From an uncultured Niabella sp. (GTDB taxonomy: Bacteria; Bacteroidota; Bacteroidia; Chitinophagales; Chitinophagaceae): a stretch of 64,000 bases of DNA. The notes under the pieces were generated by a model that searched no databases, was not told the DNA's origin, and saw only the letters and a program-made list of their open reading frames with translations. Position numbers and translations under genes: made by a program. The DNA is taken from positions 53,745 to 117,744 of the forward strand of contig CAKSQK010000007.1 of assembly GCA_934486785.1 (NCBI GenBank), given 5' to 3'. Numbering within the stretch: position 1 is the stretch's first letter; every line of letters starts with the position of its first letter. This document shows, piece after piece, positions 28,230 through 36,465 of the stretch.

Positions 28230-30134
28230 ATGTGCGGAATTACCGGATTTGCTGATTTTACCAATAAAAGCTCCGTTGAGCTGGCGGCTAAAATGGCTGC
28301 CACCATGCCTCACCGCGGACCCGACGGGCAGGGTGAATATTTTCAGCAGTTTGATCAGGTACAAGTAGGCTTCGGGCATCGCAGGCTCTCTATTATTGAC
28401 CTTAGCCACGCGGCTGGCCAACCCATGCATTTTGACGGGCTGACCATTGTTTTCAACGGTGAAATATACAATTACAATGAAATAAGAAATGAATTAATAA
28501 CGTTGGGACACCAGTTTCAAACACATTCCGATACGGAAGTGATCTTACACAGTTGGCGGCATTGGGGCGAAAAAAGTATTGATAAATGGCGCGGCATGTT
28601 TGCCATTGCCCTGCTTGATCAAAAATCAAATGAGCTCATCTGCATCAGGGACAGGGCTGGCGTTAAACCATTTCATTATTATTTTCATAAAGATGTTTTC
28701 ATCTTCGGATCAGAGCTAAAAACCCTGATGGCGCATCCTGCTTTTGAAAAACAGATCAATACATCAGCCGTGGCTTCTTTTTTACAATATGGATATATTC
28801 CGGCGCCTTACTCCGTTTTTCAGCATACGCACAAATTAAAGCCCGGGCATATTTTACGGCTGCATTTAAGCACAAAAAATATAGCGGTGCAGCAATACTG
28901 GAATGTGTATGATCACTACAACAAACCCAAACTTAATATTTCCCTACCTGATGCGGTGGATGAAACAGAAAGAATTTTAAGAGAAAGTTTTCAGTACCGC
29001 ATGGTGGCCGATGTGCCGGTAGGTGTTTTTTTAAGTGGCGGGTACGACAGTACCTGTGTTACATCGCTGCTGCAAAGCAATGCTACCGATAAATTAAAAA
29101 CCTTTACTATTGGCACCGAAGATGATGCACTGAATGAGGCTCCTTTTGCCAGGCAAATCGCGCAGCGGCTGGGTACCGATCATACAGAGTATTACTGCAC
29201 TTCTAAAGAAGCCCTGGACATTATTCCCTCGCTGCCTTTTTATTATGATGAGCCGTTTGCCGACAGCAGCGCCATCCCTACTATTTTGGTAAGCCGCATG
29301 GCAAGGGAAAAGGTTACGGTAGCCTTATCTGCCGATGCCGGCGATGAAATTTTTGCCGGCTATAACCGCTACGATTACATCAGCAGGTATGGGCAAAAAA
29401 TACAATCTATACCGGCGCCTTTACGAAAATTAACGGCAAAAATCATGGATCTTGTTTCATCTGAAAGCATCCCTGTGCTGAATAAAAAAGCAAATTTTCA
29501 CAGCCGGTATGATAAATTAAAAAACCTGCTGAATGATCCGTCTACCGCCGAGCTGCTGAAAAACCTGAATATTGTTTATTCTGATAAAGAAGTAAAAAGC
29601 CTGGTAAACGGGCAGTGGCCCATGTTGCAAACACAACACACCAGCCAGGAGTTGCAGCCTGAGCATTACGACCCGCTATCCTTTATGATGGCTATTGACT
29701 ACCAAACCTACATGGCTGATGATATTTTACAGAAGGTAGACAGGGCAGCCATGAGCGTAAGCCTGGAAGGAAGGGAACCCTTCCTCGATCAGCATATTAT
29801 ACAATGGGCAGCGCAGTTACCCTCAGATTACAAATATCATAACGGCAGTAAGAAATATATTTTAAAGCAGATCGTACACAAATACATTCCACAGGAAATA
29901 ATGGACAGGCCAAAATCCGGCTTTGCCATACCTGTGCAGGACTGGTTGGGCAAAGAATTAAAACCTTTGGTCCGGCATCATTTCAGCAGCCAGGCCTTTA
30001 ATGCCCACGGCTTGTTTGATGCCTGCGAAGCCCAAAAGCTGGCGAGTGATTTTTTCAATGGCCGTAAAGAAAAGTACTTAAAGCTATGGTACATGCTCAT
30101 GTTTCAAATGTGGTACGAAAGGTGGATGCCATAG
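28230..30134 (+). CDS. asnB: Asparagine synthase (glutamine-hydrolysing), AsnB family
   Basis: 634 residues. N-terminal Ntn glutaminase domain begins MCGITGFADF with the nucleophile Cys2 and HRRLSIIDLS. The C-terminal synthetase domain has the PP-loop SGGYDST (~269-275). It may make asparagine, but AsnB-like amidotransferases of this length also occur in exopolysaccharide clusters, where they modify sugars or peptides. Here a GT4 glycosyltransferase and a CpsB-type phosphatase follow in the same direction with short gaps, so a role in surface polysaccharide synthesis is possible. Confidence 0.9.
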   Translation: MCGITGFADFTNKSSVELAAKMAATMPHRGPDGQGEYFQQFDQVQVGFGHRRLSIIDLSHAAGQPMHFDGLTIVFNGEIYNYNEIRNELITLGHQFQTHSDTEVILHSWRHWGEKSIDKWRGMFAIALLDQKSNELICIRDRAGVKPFHYYFHKDVFIFGSELKTLMAHPAFEKQINTSAVASFLQYGYIPAPYSVFQHTHKLKPGHILRLHLSTKNIAVQQYWNVYDHYNKPKLNISLPDAVDETERILRESFQYRMVADVPVGVFLSGGYDSTCVTSLLQSNATDKLKTFTIGTEDDALNEAPFARQIAQRLGTDHTEYYCTSKEALDIIPSLPFYYDEPFADSSAIPTILVSRMAREKVTVALSADAGDEIFAGYNRYDYISRYGQKIQSIPAPLRKLTAKIMDLVSSESIPVLNKKANFHSRYDKLKNLLNDPSTAELLKNLNIVYSDKEVKSLVNGQWPMLQTQHTSQELQPEHYDPLSFMMAIDYQTYMADDILQKVDRAAMSVSLEGREPFLDQHIIQWAAQLPSDYKYHNGSKKYILKQIVHKYIPQEIMDRPKSGFAIPVQDWLGKELKPLVRHHFSSQAFNAHGLFDACEAQKLASDFFNGRKEKYLKLWYMLMFQMWYERWMP

Positions 30135-30150
30135 CATGGCATGTTGCTAT
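30131..30150 (+). other. Short inverted repeat at the asnB stop codon
   Basis: ATAGCA/TGCTAT arms (30131-30136, 30145-30150) overlap the stop codon and are followed by ATTGCTTTTT. Possibly a weak terminator; the stem is short and AT-rich. Confidence 0.3.
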
Positions 30151-30204
30151 AATTGCTTTTTGTGCTTTGTAAGTATTTAATAATATTTTTACCAAAATTA
30201 CACC

Positions 30205-31407
30205 ATGCCCCGTATTCTACGCATTCACAACAGGCTGATCATTGGTGGGCCCACACTCAACGTTTTGAACCTTTCCAAATATTTACAGCCCGATTTTGAA
30301 ACGCTGCTGGTTGTTGGCGAAAAAGAACACCATGAGCAGGACGCGAGCGCCCTGGCGGAAAAAATGGGCATTCAACCGGTGATCATTCCGGAAATGGGGC
30401 GGTCCATCCACCCATTAAAGGATTATGCCACCTACCAAAAACTCAAGCAACTAATCAAAAGTTTTCAGCCTGATATTGTGCACACACACGCCGCTAAGCC
30501 CGGCGCTGTGGGCCGGCTGGCCGCTATTACTTCCAAAGTGCCGGTAATTGTGCACACCTACCACGGCCATGTATTTCACTCTTATTTTGGAAAAACAAAA
30601 ACGCAGGTGTTTTTAAATATTGAAAGGGCCCTAGCTCTGAGAACTGACGCGTTGATCGCTATTAGCGAGCAGCAGAAAAAAGAGTTAAGCGCTGATTTTA
30701 AAATTGCAAAACCGCAAAAGTTTAAAATAGTGCCACTGGGCTTTGAGCTTGACAAGTTTTATGAGGATCATCAGGTAAAAAGAGAAAAATTTAGAACTGA
30801 ATTTGATGTAAAGGACGATGAAATAGCCATTGGCATTACCGGGCGGCTCGTGCCGGTAAAAAATCACAGCCTTTTTATTGAAGCCCTCGCGTATGTTTTA
30901 AAAAATACCCCTAAAAAGATCAGGGCTTTTATTATTGGAGATGGTGAAACACGGGAAGCTATTGAAAACGCTGCCAGCGCGCAAGGTATTCCTTTTACAA
31001 AATTTGGAGAAACGCATACGCCCCCCCGCCCGCTTACCTTTACCAGTTGGCGTACCGATATTGACACCATCAATGCAGGGCTGGATATCATCTGCCTCAC
31101 CTCGCTGAACGAGGGTACACCCGTAAGTTTGATAGAAGCGCAGGCAGCCAATAAGCCCATCGTTTCTACCAGCGTGGGCGGCATTCAGGATATTGTGATA
31201 GAAAACGAGACAGCACTTTTGTCAGGCATAGCTGACAGGCAAACTTTTTGTAAAAACCTTTTATTGCTGGTGAATGACGATCAGCTACGAGAGAACCTGG
31301 GCAAAAAAGGCGCAGATTGGGTAATGGAAAAATTCAGTGTGCAAAGGCTGGCTGCAGACTATCGAAACCTGTATTATGAATTGTTGAAAAATAAGGGAAA
31401 ACTCTAA
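30205..31407 (+). CDS. Glycosyltransferase family 4 (GT-B fold)
   Basis: 400 residues. N-terminal Rossmann domain with IGGPTLNVLNLSKYL and HTHAAKPGAVGRLAA; C-terminal nucleotide-sugar domain with GITGRLVPVKNHSLF, and the retaining-GT4 donor-site motif LNEGTPVSLIEAQAANKPIVSTSVGG. Transfers a sugar from an NDP-sugar, probably on a lipid-linked glycan at the cytoplasmic face; donor and acceptor cannot be read. Lies between asnB and a CpsB-type phosphatase (19 nt gap). Confidence 0.93.
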   Translation: MPRILRIHNRLIIGGPTLNVLNLSKYLQPDFETLLVVGEKEHHEQDASALAEKMGIQPVIIPEMGRSIHPLKDYATYQKLKQLIKSFQPDIVHTHAAKPGAVGRLAAITSKVPVIVHTYHGHVFHSYFGKTKTQVFLNIERALALRTDALIAISEQQKKELSADFKIAKPQKFKIVPLGFELDKFYEDHQVKREKFRTEFDVKDDEIAIGITGRLVPVKNHSLFIEALAYVLKNTPKKIRAFIIGDGETREAIENAASAQGIPFTKFGETHTPPRPLTFTSWRTDIDTINAGLDIICLTSLNEGTPVSLIEAQAANKPIVSTSVGGIQDIVIENETALLSGIADRQTFCKNLLLLVNDDQLRENLGKKGADWVMEKFSVQRLAADYRNLYYELLKNKGKL

Positions 31408-31426
31408 CCATTAAAATCCAAAACTC

Positions 31427-32170
31427 ATGTTCGGACTTTTCTCAAAAAAGAAGCATAAAAATACAGCGGTTGATTATGCATCCATTAAAACGGATATGCA
31501 TTCACACCTGTTGCCGGGCATTGATGACGGCTCGCCAGACCTTGAAACTTCTGTACAACTGGTGAAAGGGCTGAAAAACCTGGGTTACAGCAAACTCATT
31601 ACCACGCCGCACATTTTTTGGGATATGTATAAAAATACCCCGGCGGTCATCAGCGAAAAACTGCACCTTTTACAACAGGCGCTAAAAGACAACGAAGTAA
31701 ACATTGAGATCAGCGCGGCGGCAGAATATTTTTTAGATGAACACACCGCAGAGCTGATCCGGAAAAAAGAACCGCTGCTTACCATCAGCGGCAATATGGT
31801 TTTGGTTGAGTTTTCGGTAATGCATATGTCTATCAATATGAAAGAAACTATTTTCAACCTGTTGATGGCCGGGTATCAACCCATATTGGCGCATCCTGAA
31901 CGGTACACATATCTTGCTAAAAACCTGCAGGTGTTTGATGATTTGAAAACCAATGGTTGTCTTTTTCAGCTAAATTTACTTTCGCTGGCAGGCGGTTACG
32001 GGCGCGAAGTGCACGAAATGGCACGGCATTTTTTGAACAACGATTTTTACACGATTGTGGGTACAGATGTGCATCACAGTGGCCATATTGAACGCTTAAA
32101 ATCATTTTCCGCGCCGCACGAACTACAAAAGTTACTTGTTTCCGGCCAGCTTATCAACCCACAACTGTAG
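31427..32170 (+). CDS. CpsB/CapC family tyrosine phosphatase (PHP fold)
   Basis: 247 residues with the PHP-domain metal ligands DMHSHLLPGIDDG near residue 23 and ITTPH at ~62, plus GTDVHHSGH near the C-terminus. In Gram-positive and Bacteroidetes polysaccharide loci these manganese-dependent enzymes dephosphorylate the tyrosine kinase that controls chain length. No BY-kinase is visible in the window. Gene context (asnB-like, GT4) supports a polysaccharide role. Confidence 0.93.
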   Translation: MFGLFSKKKHKNTAVDYASIKTDMHSHLLPGIDDGSPDLETSVQLVKGLKNLGYSKLITTPHIFWDMYKNTPAVISEKLHLLQQALKDNEVNIEISAAAEYFLDEHTAELIRKKEPLLTISGNMVLVEFSVMHMSINMKETIFNLLMAGYQPILAHPERYTYLAKNLQVFDDLKTNGCLFQLNLLSLAGGYGREVHEMARHFLNNDFYTIVGTDVHHSGHIERLKSFSAPHELQKLLVSGQLINPQL

Positions 32171-32245
32171 AATTGTCAGGAAAAGGGTTTGGTAAAGTTT
32201 TTGTTATAAATAGGGTGCTGTTTCAACTTATTTGCGTTTAAACAT

Positions 32246-32254
32246 TATCTTAGC
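32246..32254 (+). promoter_or_regulatory. -7-like promoter element of the sigma factor gene
   Basis: TATCTTAGC, one base from TAnnTTTG, ends 28 nt before the preferred ATG at 32283. Confidence 0.35.
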
Positions 32255-32282
32255 GCAATTCACTCATAAAACCCGGTTCACT

Positions 32283-32783
32283 ATGGCGAAAAAAGACTTT
32301 AATGACTTATTGGTAGAAAATTCAGATTTTTTAAAGCCGTTTGCCATTAATCTTACCAAGAACAATGAATCGGCCAATGACCTTTACCAGGAAACCCTTT
32401 ACAAGGCGCTTGCCAACCACGATAAATACAACCGCGGCACCAATATAAAAGCGTGGTTGTTTACTATTATGCGGAACATTTTTATAAATGATTACCGCCG
32501 TAACGCCAAGCGCAGAACCGTTTTTGACAGCACGCCCGAAGATTACCTTATCAATATGAGCCAGGTGGCAGTTTCAAACACTGCAGAAGGTTCCATCAGG
32601 GAAAAAGAGATCTTAAAAGCCATTGATGATCTGCCCGAAACTTTCAAAGTTCCTTTCCAGTTATATTTTGAAGGCTATAAATACCAGGAAATTTCTGACT
32701 ACCTGCAGGAACCGCTGGGTACCATTAAAAGCCGTATACACTTTGCACGTAAACTTTTGAAGGAACAAATCAGGAGATACTAA
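32283..32783 (+). CDS. ECF-type RNA polymerase sigma factor
   Basis: 166 residues from ATG 32283 (MAKKDFNDLL); the in-frame ATG at 32232 lies upstream of the putative -7 element. Region 2 is seen in NDLYQETLYKALANHDKY and WLFTIMRNIFINDYRR, region 4 in FKVPFQLYFEGYKYQEIS and GTIKSRIHFARKLL. No anti-sigma gene is adjacent, unlike the FecI/FecR pairs common in this phylum. The regulon is unknown. Confidence 0.93.
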   Translation: MAKKDFNDLLVENSDFLKPFAINLTKNNESANDLYQETLYKALANHDKYNRGTNIKAWLFTIMRNIFINDYRRNAKRRTVFDSTPEDYLINMSQVAVSNTAEGSIREKEILKAIDDLPETFKVPFQLYFEGYKYQEISDYLQEPLGTIKSRIHFARKLLKEQIRRY

Positions 32784-32802
32784 TCTCTTTTTTCTTACAA
32801 GA

Positions 32803-32861
32803 CTTTTTGCGCACCCGTCACGAACAGAGCAGTGGCCGTGATGCCTGTGGAGCGCAAAAAA
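32803..32861 (+). other. Long inverted repeat downstream of the sigma factor gene
   Basis: CTTTTTGCGC (32803-32812) pairs with GCGCAAAAA (32852-32860), with an inner TCACG/CGTGA pair. No T-tract follows on either strand, so it is not a classical terminator. It may be a 3'-UTR structure or a small RNA body. Confidence 0.45.
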
Positions 32862-32925
32862 GAAACGCTAACTCATTGTCTTTCATAATTAATATAGTAA
32901 ATTGCCGTTTCTAAGTTGATCTGGT

Positions 32926-33690
32926 ATGTTTGATCTTACCAACAAAATGGCATTAATAACCGGTGGTGGCAGCGGAATTGGTAAAGCCGTTTGCCAACTA
33001 TTTGCCCGGGCGGGTGCAACTGTTGTGGTGGCCGACGTTAACAACGATGCCGCAACAGAAACAACAGCATTTATCCTGCAAAGCGGTGGCAAAGCCCACC
33101 CTTTATTGCTGGATGTAAGTAACCAGCAGTTGGTAGTGAACAGCTTTAACCAGCTTGGCCGCATTGACATTTTGGTAAACAGCGCGGGCATTTCTCACAT
33201 TGGCAGGGCCGACACAACCAGCAGCGAAGATTTTGACAAAGTGTACAGTGTGAACGTGAAAGGCGTTTATAATACCATTTACGCCGTAATCCCGATCATG
33301 AAAAAACAGGGCGGCGGCGTTATTCTCAATCTTGCCTCCATTGCATCAAGCGTGGGCCTTAACGACAGGTTTGCCTATTCTATGAGCAAGGGCGCCGTGC
33401 TGGCCATGACTTTATCGGTAGCTAAGGATTATATAAAAGACAACATCAGGTGTAATTGTATTTCGCCGGCACGGGTGCACACGCCGTTTGTAGATGGCTT
33501 CTTGGCAAAAAACTACCCCGGTAAAGAACAGGAAATGTTTGAGGCGCTTAGTAAAACGCAGCCCATTGGCCGCATGGCAAAACCGGATGAAATTGCAGCT
33601 TTAATTTTATACCTGTGCAGCAATGAAGCATCTTTTATTACAGGATGCGATTACCCGATTGACGGAGGCTTTATCAAACTAAATAATTAA
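32926..33690 (+). CDS. SDR family oxidoreductase (possible 2-keto-3-deoxy-L-fuconate dehydrogenase)
   Basis: 254-residue short-chain dehydrogenase. Seen: NAD-binding GGGSGIGKAV (~13-22), NSAG, catalytic Ser in NLASIASSVG, and YSMSKG (Tyr-x3-Lys). An aspartate at the end of beta2 (VVVADVN) favours NAD. The two following genes match other steps of the non-phosphorylated L-fucose route, which makes 2-keto-3-deoxy-L-fuconate dehydrogenase a reasonable role; SDR sequence alone does not prove the substrate. Confidence 0.88.
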   Translation: MFDLTNKMALITGGGSGIGKAVCQLFARAGATVVVADVNNDAATETTAFILQSGGKAHPLLLDVSNQQLVVNSFNQLGRIDILVNSAGISHIGRADTTSSEDFDKVYSVNVKGVYNTIYAVIPIMKKQGGGVILNLASIASSVGLNDRFAYSMSKGAVLAMTLSVAKDYIKDNIRCNCISPARVHTPFVDGFLAKNYPGKEQEMFEALSKTQPIGRMAKPDEIAALILYLCSNEASFITGCDYPIDGGFIKLNN

Positions 33691-33769
33691 AAAAATTATC
33701 GCATATTATTATGAAACAGCCATATGCCTGCAGGCAGGGTTGTGACAATTAAAAACATAAAACAAACAC

Positions 33770-34630
33770 ATGAAACTGATACGATACGGCCAGCAGGGAA
33801 ATATTAAAACCGGTGTGATCATTGATGATGTGCGCTACGATACATCTGCTTTTGGTGAAGATTATAACGAACAGTTTTTTGGAGCCGATGGCTTGTGCCG
33901 GCTGGAAAAATTTATACAAGAAAATCAAAACTTGCTGCCTGTAGTCAGCAATGATGAAAGGCTTGACAGCCCCGTGGCCAGGCCATCAAAAATTATTTGC
34001 ATTGGGCTGAACTATGCCCTGCACGCAAAAGAAACCAATGCCCCCATACCTAAAGAACCGATCATTTTTTTTAAAGCCACCACCGCATTGTGCGGCCCTA
34101 ACGATGATGTGATCATTCCCAAAGGTTCTGAAAAAACAGACTGGGAAGTGGAGCTTGCTGTGATCATTGGCAGGCGATGCAGCTATGTGAATGAAAACGA
34201 AGCTTTAGATTATGTGGCAGGCTACGCCTTACTGAACGATTACAGCGAGCGCGCTTTTCAAACAGAACGCGGTGGCCAATGGGTAAAAGGTAAAAGTTGC
34301 GACACGTTTGCCCCGCTGGGCCCCTATATGGCTACGAAGGATGAAATTCCTGATCCGAATCAGCTAAAACTATGGCTGAAAGTAAACGGCGAATTGTTAC
34401 AAAACTCCACCACCGCCGATTTTATTTTTAATGTGCAGCAGGTAGTAAGTTATTTAAGCCAGTTTATGACGCTGTTGCCCGGCGATATCATTTCCACCGG
34501 AACGCCGGCGGGCGTGGGCCTGGGCATGAAACCCGAACCCTGGTATTTAAAACCCGGTGATGTAGTGGAACTGGGTATTGAAGGACTTGGCACATCACGT
34601 CAAAAAGCAAAAGCCTATGCTAAAAATTGA
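33770..34630 (+). CDS. Fumarylacetoacetate hydrolase family enzyme (possible 2,4-diketo-3-deoxy-L-fuconate hydrolase)
   Basis: 286 residues. FAH fold with metal ligands in DWEVELAVIIG (two Glu) and NDYSER (Asp), plus KGKSCDTFAPLGP and ISTGTPAGVGLG. The family cleaves C-C bonds of diketo acids; in the fucose and rhamnose diketo-hydrolase routes the products are pyruvate and lactate. Its end overlaps the next gene by 14 bp (ATG at 34617), which supports a shared pathway. Confidence 0.9.
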   Translation: MKLIRYGQQGNIKTGVIIDDVRYDTSAFGEDYNEQFFGADGLCRLEKFIQENQNLLPVVSNDERLDSPVARPSKIICIGLNYALHAKETNAPIPKEPIIFFKATTALCGPNDDVIIPKGSEKTDWEVELAVIIGRRCSYVNENEALDYVAGYALLNDYSERAFQTERGGQWVKGKSCDTFAPLGPYMATKDEIPDPNQLKLWLKVNGELLQNSTTADFIFNVQQVVSYLSQFMTLLPGDIISTGTPAGVGLGMKPEPWYLKPGDVVELGIEGLGTSRQKAKAYAKN

Positions 34631-35447
34631 TGCGCACCAGCACTTCTGGCGTTACAACCCCGAAAGAGACGCCTGGATCACTGATGAAATGGCGGTGATC
34701 AGACGGGATTTTTTACCCGCTGACCTTGAGGAAGTGCTCGTTAAAAATAATATTGACGGGTGTGTGGTGGTGCAAAGCGACCAGTCGGCAGTTGAAAATT
34801 ATTTTCAGTTGAACAACGGGCTTGAAAATGAATTTATACGTGGCGTGGTGGGCTGGGTTGACCTGCAGGCAGATGATATTGATGAGCAACTTTCTTACTT
34901 AAGCAACTTTCAAAAACTAAAAGGCTTCAGGCATATGCTGCAAAGTGAAAAAGACAGGGCGCTGATTCTCAGGAAAAATTTCACTTATGGTATTTCCAGT
35001 TTAAAAAAATATGATTTTACCTATGATGTGCTTATTTATCCTGACCAGTTGGAATATGCTTTAAAACTTGCTCAAAAATTCCCCAACCAGAAATTTGTGA
35101 TCAACCATGCCGCGAAGCCTTATATAAAAGATCAAAAAATTGACGGCTGGAAGCAGCAGATGAAAGCCTTTAAAACACTTGAAAATGTGTATTGCAAGGT
35201 AAGCGGGCTGGTAACCGAAGCAGACTGGAAAAACTGGAAATACGCCGACTTTGTACCTTACCTAGGTGTAATGGCAGATACCTTTGGTATGAAAAGGCTG
35301 ATGTATGGCAGCGACTGGCCCGTTTGCCTGGTATCGTGCACATACAAAAAAATGAAAAGCATTGTTGACAATTATTTCAAGCCTTTTTCCAGGGATGAAA
35401 AAGATGCTTTTTTTGGCGGAAACGCAATGGCTTTTTACAACCTGTGA
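34617..35447 (+). CDS. Amidohydrolase family lactonase (L-fuconolactonase/L-rhamnonolactonase type)
   Basis: 276 residues from ATG 34617 (MLKIDAHQHFWRYNPERDAWI); the longer frame from 34578 is rejected because the family starts with DAHQHFW. Metal ligands: HQH near the N-terminus, NHAAKP, and Asp in YGSDWPVC. Hydrolyses a sugar lactone to the aldonic acid. The stop codon TGA abuts the stop of the convergent YihY gene (joint TGATCA). Confidence 0.92.
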   Translation: MLKIDAHQHFWRYNPERDAWITDEMAVIRRDFLPADLEEVLVKNNIDGCVVVQSDQSAVENYFQLNNGLENEFIRGVVGWVDLQADDIDEQLSYLSNFQKLKGFRHMLQSEKDRALILRKNFTYGISSLKKYDFTYDVLIYPDQLEYALKLAQKFPNQKFVINHAAKPYIKDQKIDGWKQQMKAFKTLENVYCKVSGLVTEADWKNWKYADFVPYLGVMADTFGMKRLMYGSDWPVCLVSCTYKKMKSIVDNYFKPFSRDEKDAFFGGNAMAFYNL

Positions 35448-36449
35448 TCAATTGGCTGTTTCGGCGTGCTGTGGCGGCAGCTCGTCCACTTCTCTTTCTT
35501 CTTCAACTACTTTAAGGTGTACGGCATATTTGCTGGGCTTTATACCATCGTAATATTTTTCGGCAATGGCCTGTGTCAGTTCTGCCCCAAAATATAAAAT
35601 AAAGGCGGTGTAATACACCCATACCAGCAGCAGCGCTATGGATCCCGCTGCGCCAAACACTACGCCGGGGTTGGCCTGTGTAATGTATATATCAATTAAA
35701 AATTTACCCACGCCAAATAAGACGGCCGTAACAGCAGAACCTATTAAGGCAGGTTTCCAGGGAAGAATCACATCCGGCAGCACCTTAAAGATCACCGCAA
35801 ATAACATGGTGATCACTACAAAACTTAACGTGGTGGAAAGCACCATTATAATGATGTGTGATACACCTGGAAATATTTGCTGAAGCTGCCCCTGCATACT
35901 GTTTAATATGCCGCTGATGACCAGCGACACCAGCAAAATAAAACCTAGCCCGATAACAATGGAAAAAGATAACAGCCGGTTGATGATTATTTTTAACCAG
36001 CCTTTTTTAGGAACAGGTTTTACCTCCCAAATTGTATTGATGCTATCCTGAATTTCAGTAAACACAGCGGTTGACCCTATAATAAGCGATACTACACCAA
36101 TGATCAGCGCAATGTTATTTTTGCCTGAAAGGCTTGCATTGTTTACAAAACCTTCTATGCTTGATGATAGCTGCTGCCCGAGCAGTTGGTCTAACTGCGA
36201 AAACAGCGTTTGCTTTACATCATAATCGTTGGCAATAACCATTGTGGCAATGGAAATAATAATGGTGAGCAGCGGCGGTATGGAAAATACCGTAAAGTAA
36301 GCCAGCGATCCGCTTAGCTTGGGAACTTTGTCTTCGGCAAACCCTTTCACAGATGCTTTGATCACATCCCAAATATCTTTCATGCGCTGCTTAAAGCCAC
36401 GCTTTTGCTGCATTTCAGGTTTTTGCTGTGGTTCTGCTTTTTCATTCAT
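35448..36449 (-). CDS. YihY/BrkB family membrane protein
   Basis: 333 residues with six hydrophobic segments, including SGSLAYFTVFSIPPLLTIIIS and the C-terminal GSIALLLVWVYYTAFILYFGAEL, which are the family landmarks. Function unsettled; once called ribonuclease BN in error. Charged cytoplasmic tails on both ends. It lies downstream of tamL with a 16-nt gap, so the three minus-strand genes tamB-tamL-yihY probably form one operon. Confidence 0.93.
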   Translation of the reverse strand: MNEKAEPQQKPEMQQKRGFKQRMKDIWDVIKASVKGFAEDKVPKLSGSLAYFTVFSIPPLLTIIISIATMVIANDYDVKQTLFSQLDQLLGQQLSSSIEGFVNNASLSGKNNIALIIGVVSLIIGSTAVFTEIQDSINTIWEVKPVPKKGWLKIIINRLLSFSIVIGLGFILLVSLVISGILNSMQGQLQQIFPGVSHIIIMVLSTTLSFVVITMLFAVIFKVLPDVILPWKPALIGSAVTAVLFGVGKFLIDIYITQANPGVVFGAAGSIALLLVWVYYTAFILYFGAELTQAIAEKYYDGIKPSKYAVHLKVVEEEREVDELPPQHAETAN

Positions 36450-36465
36450 AATTAATGAATTTTTT

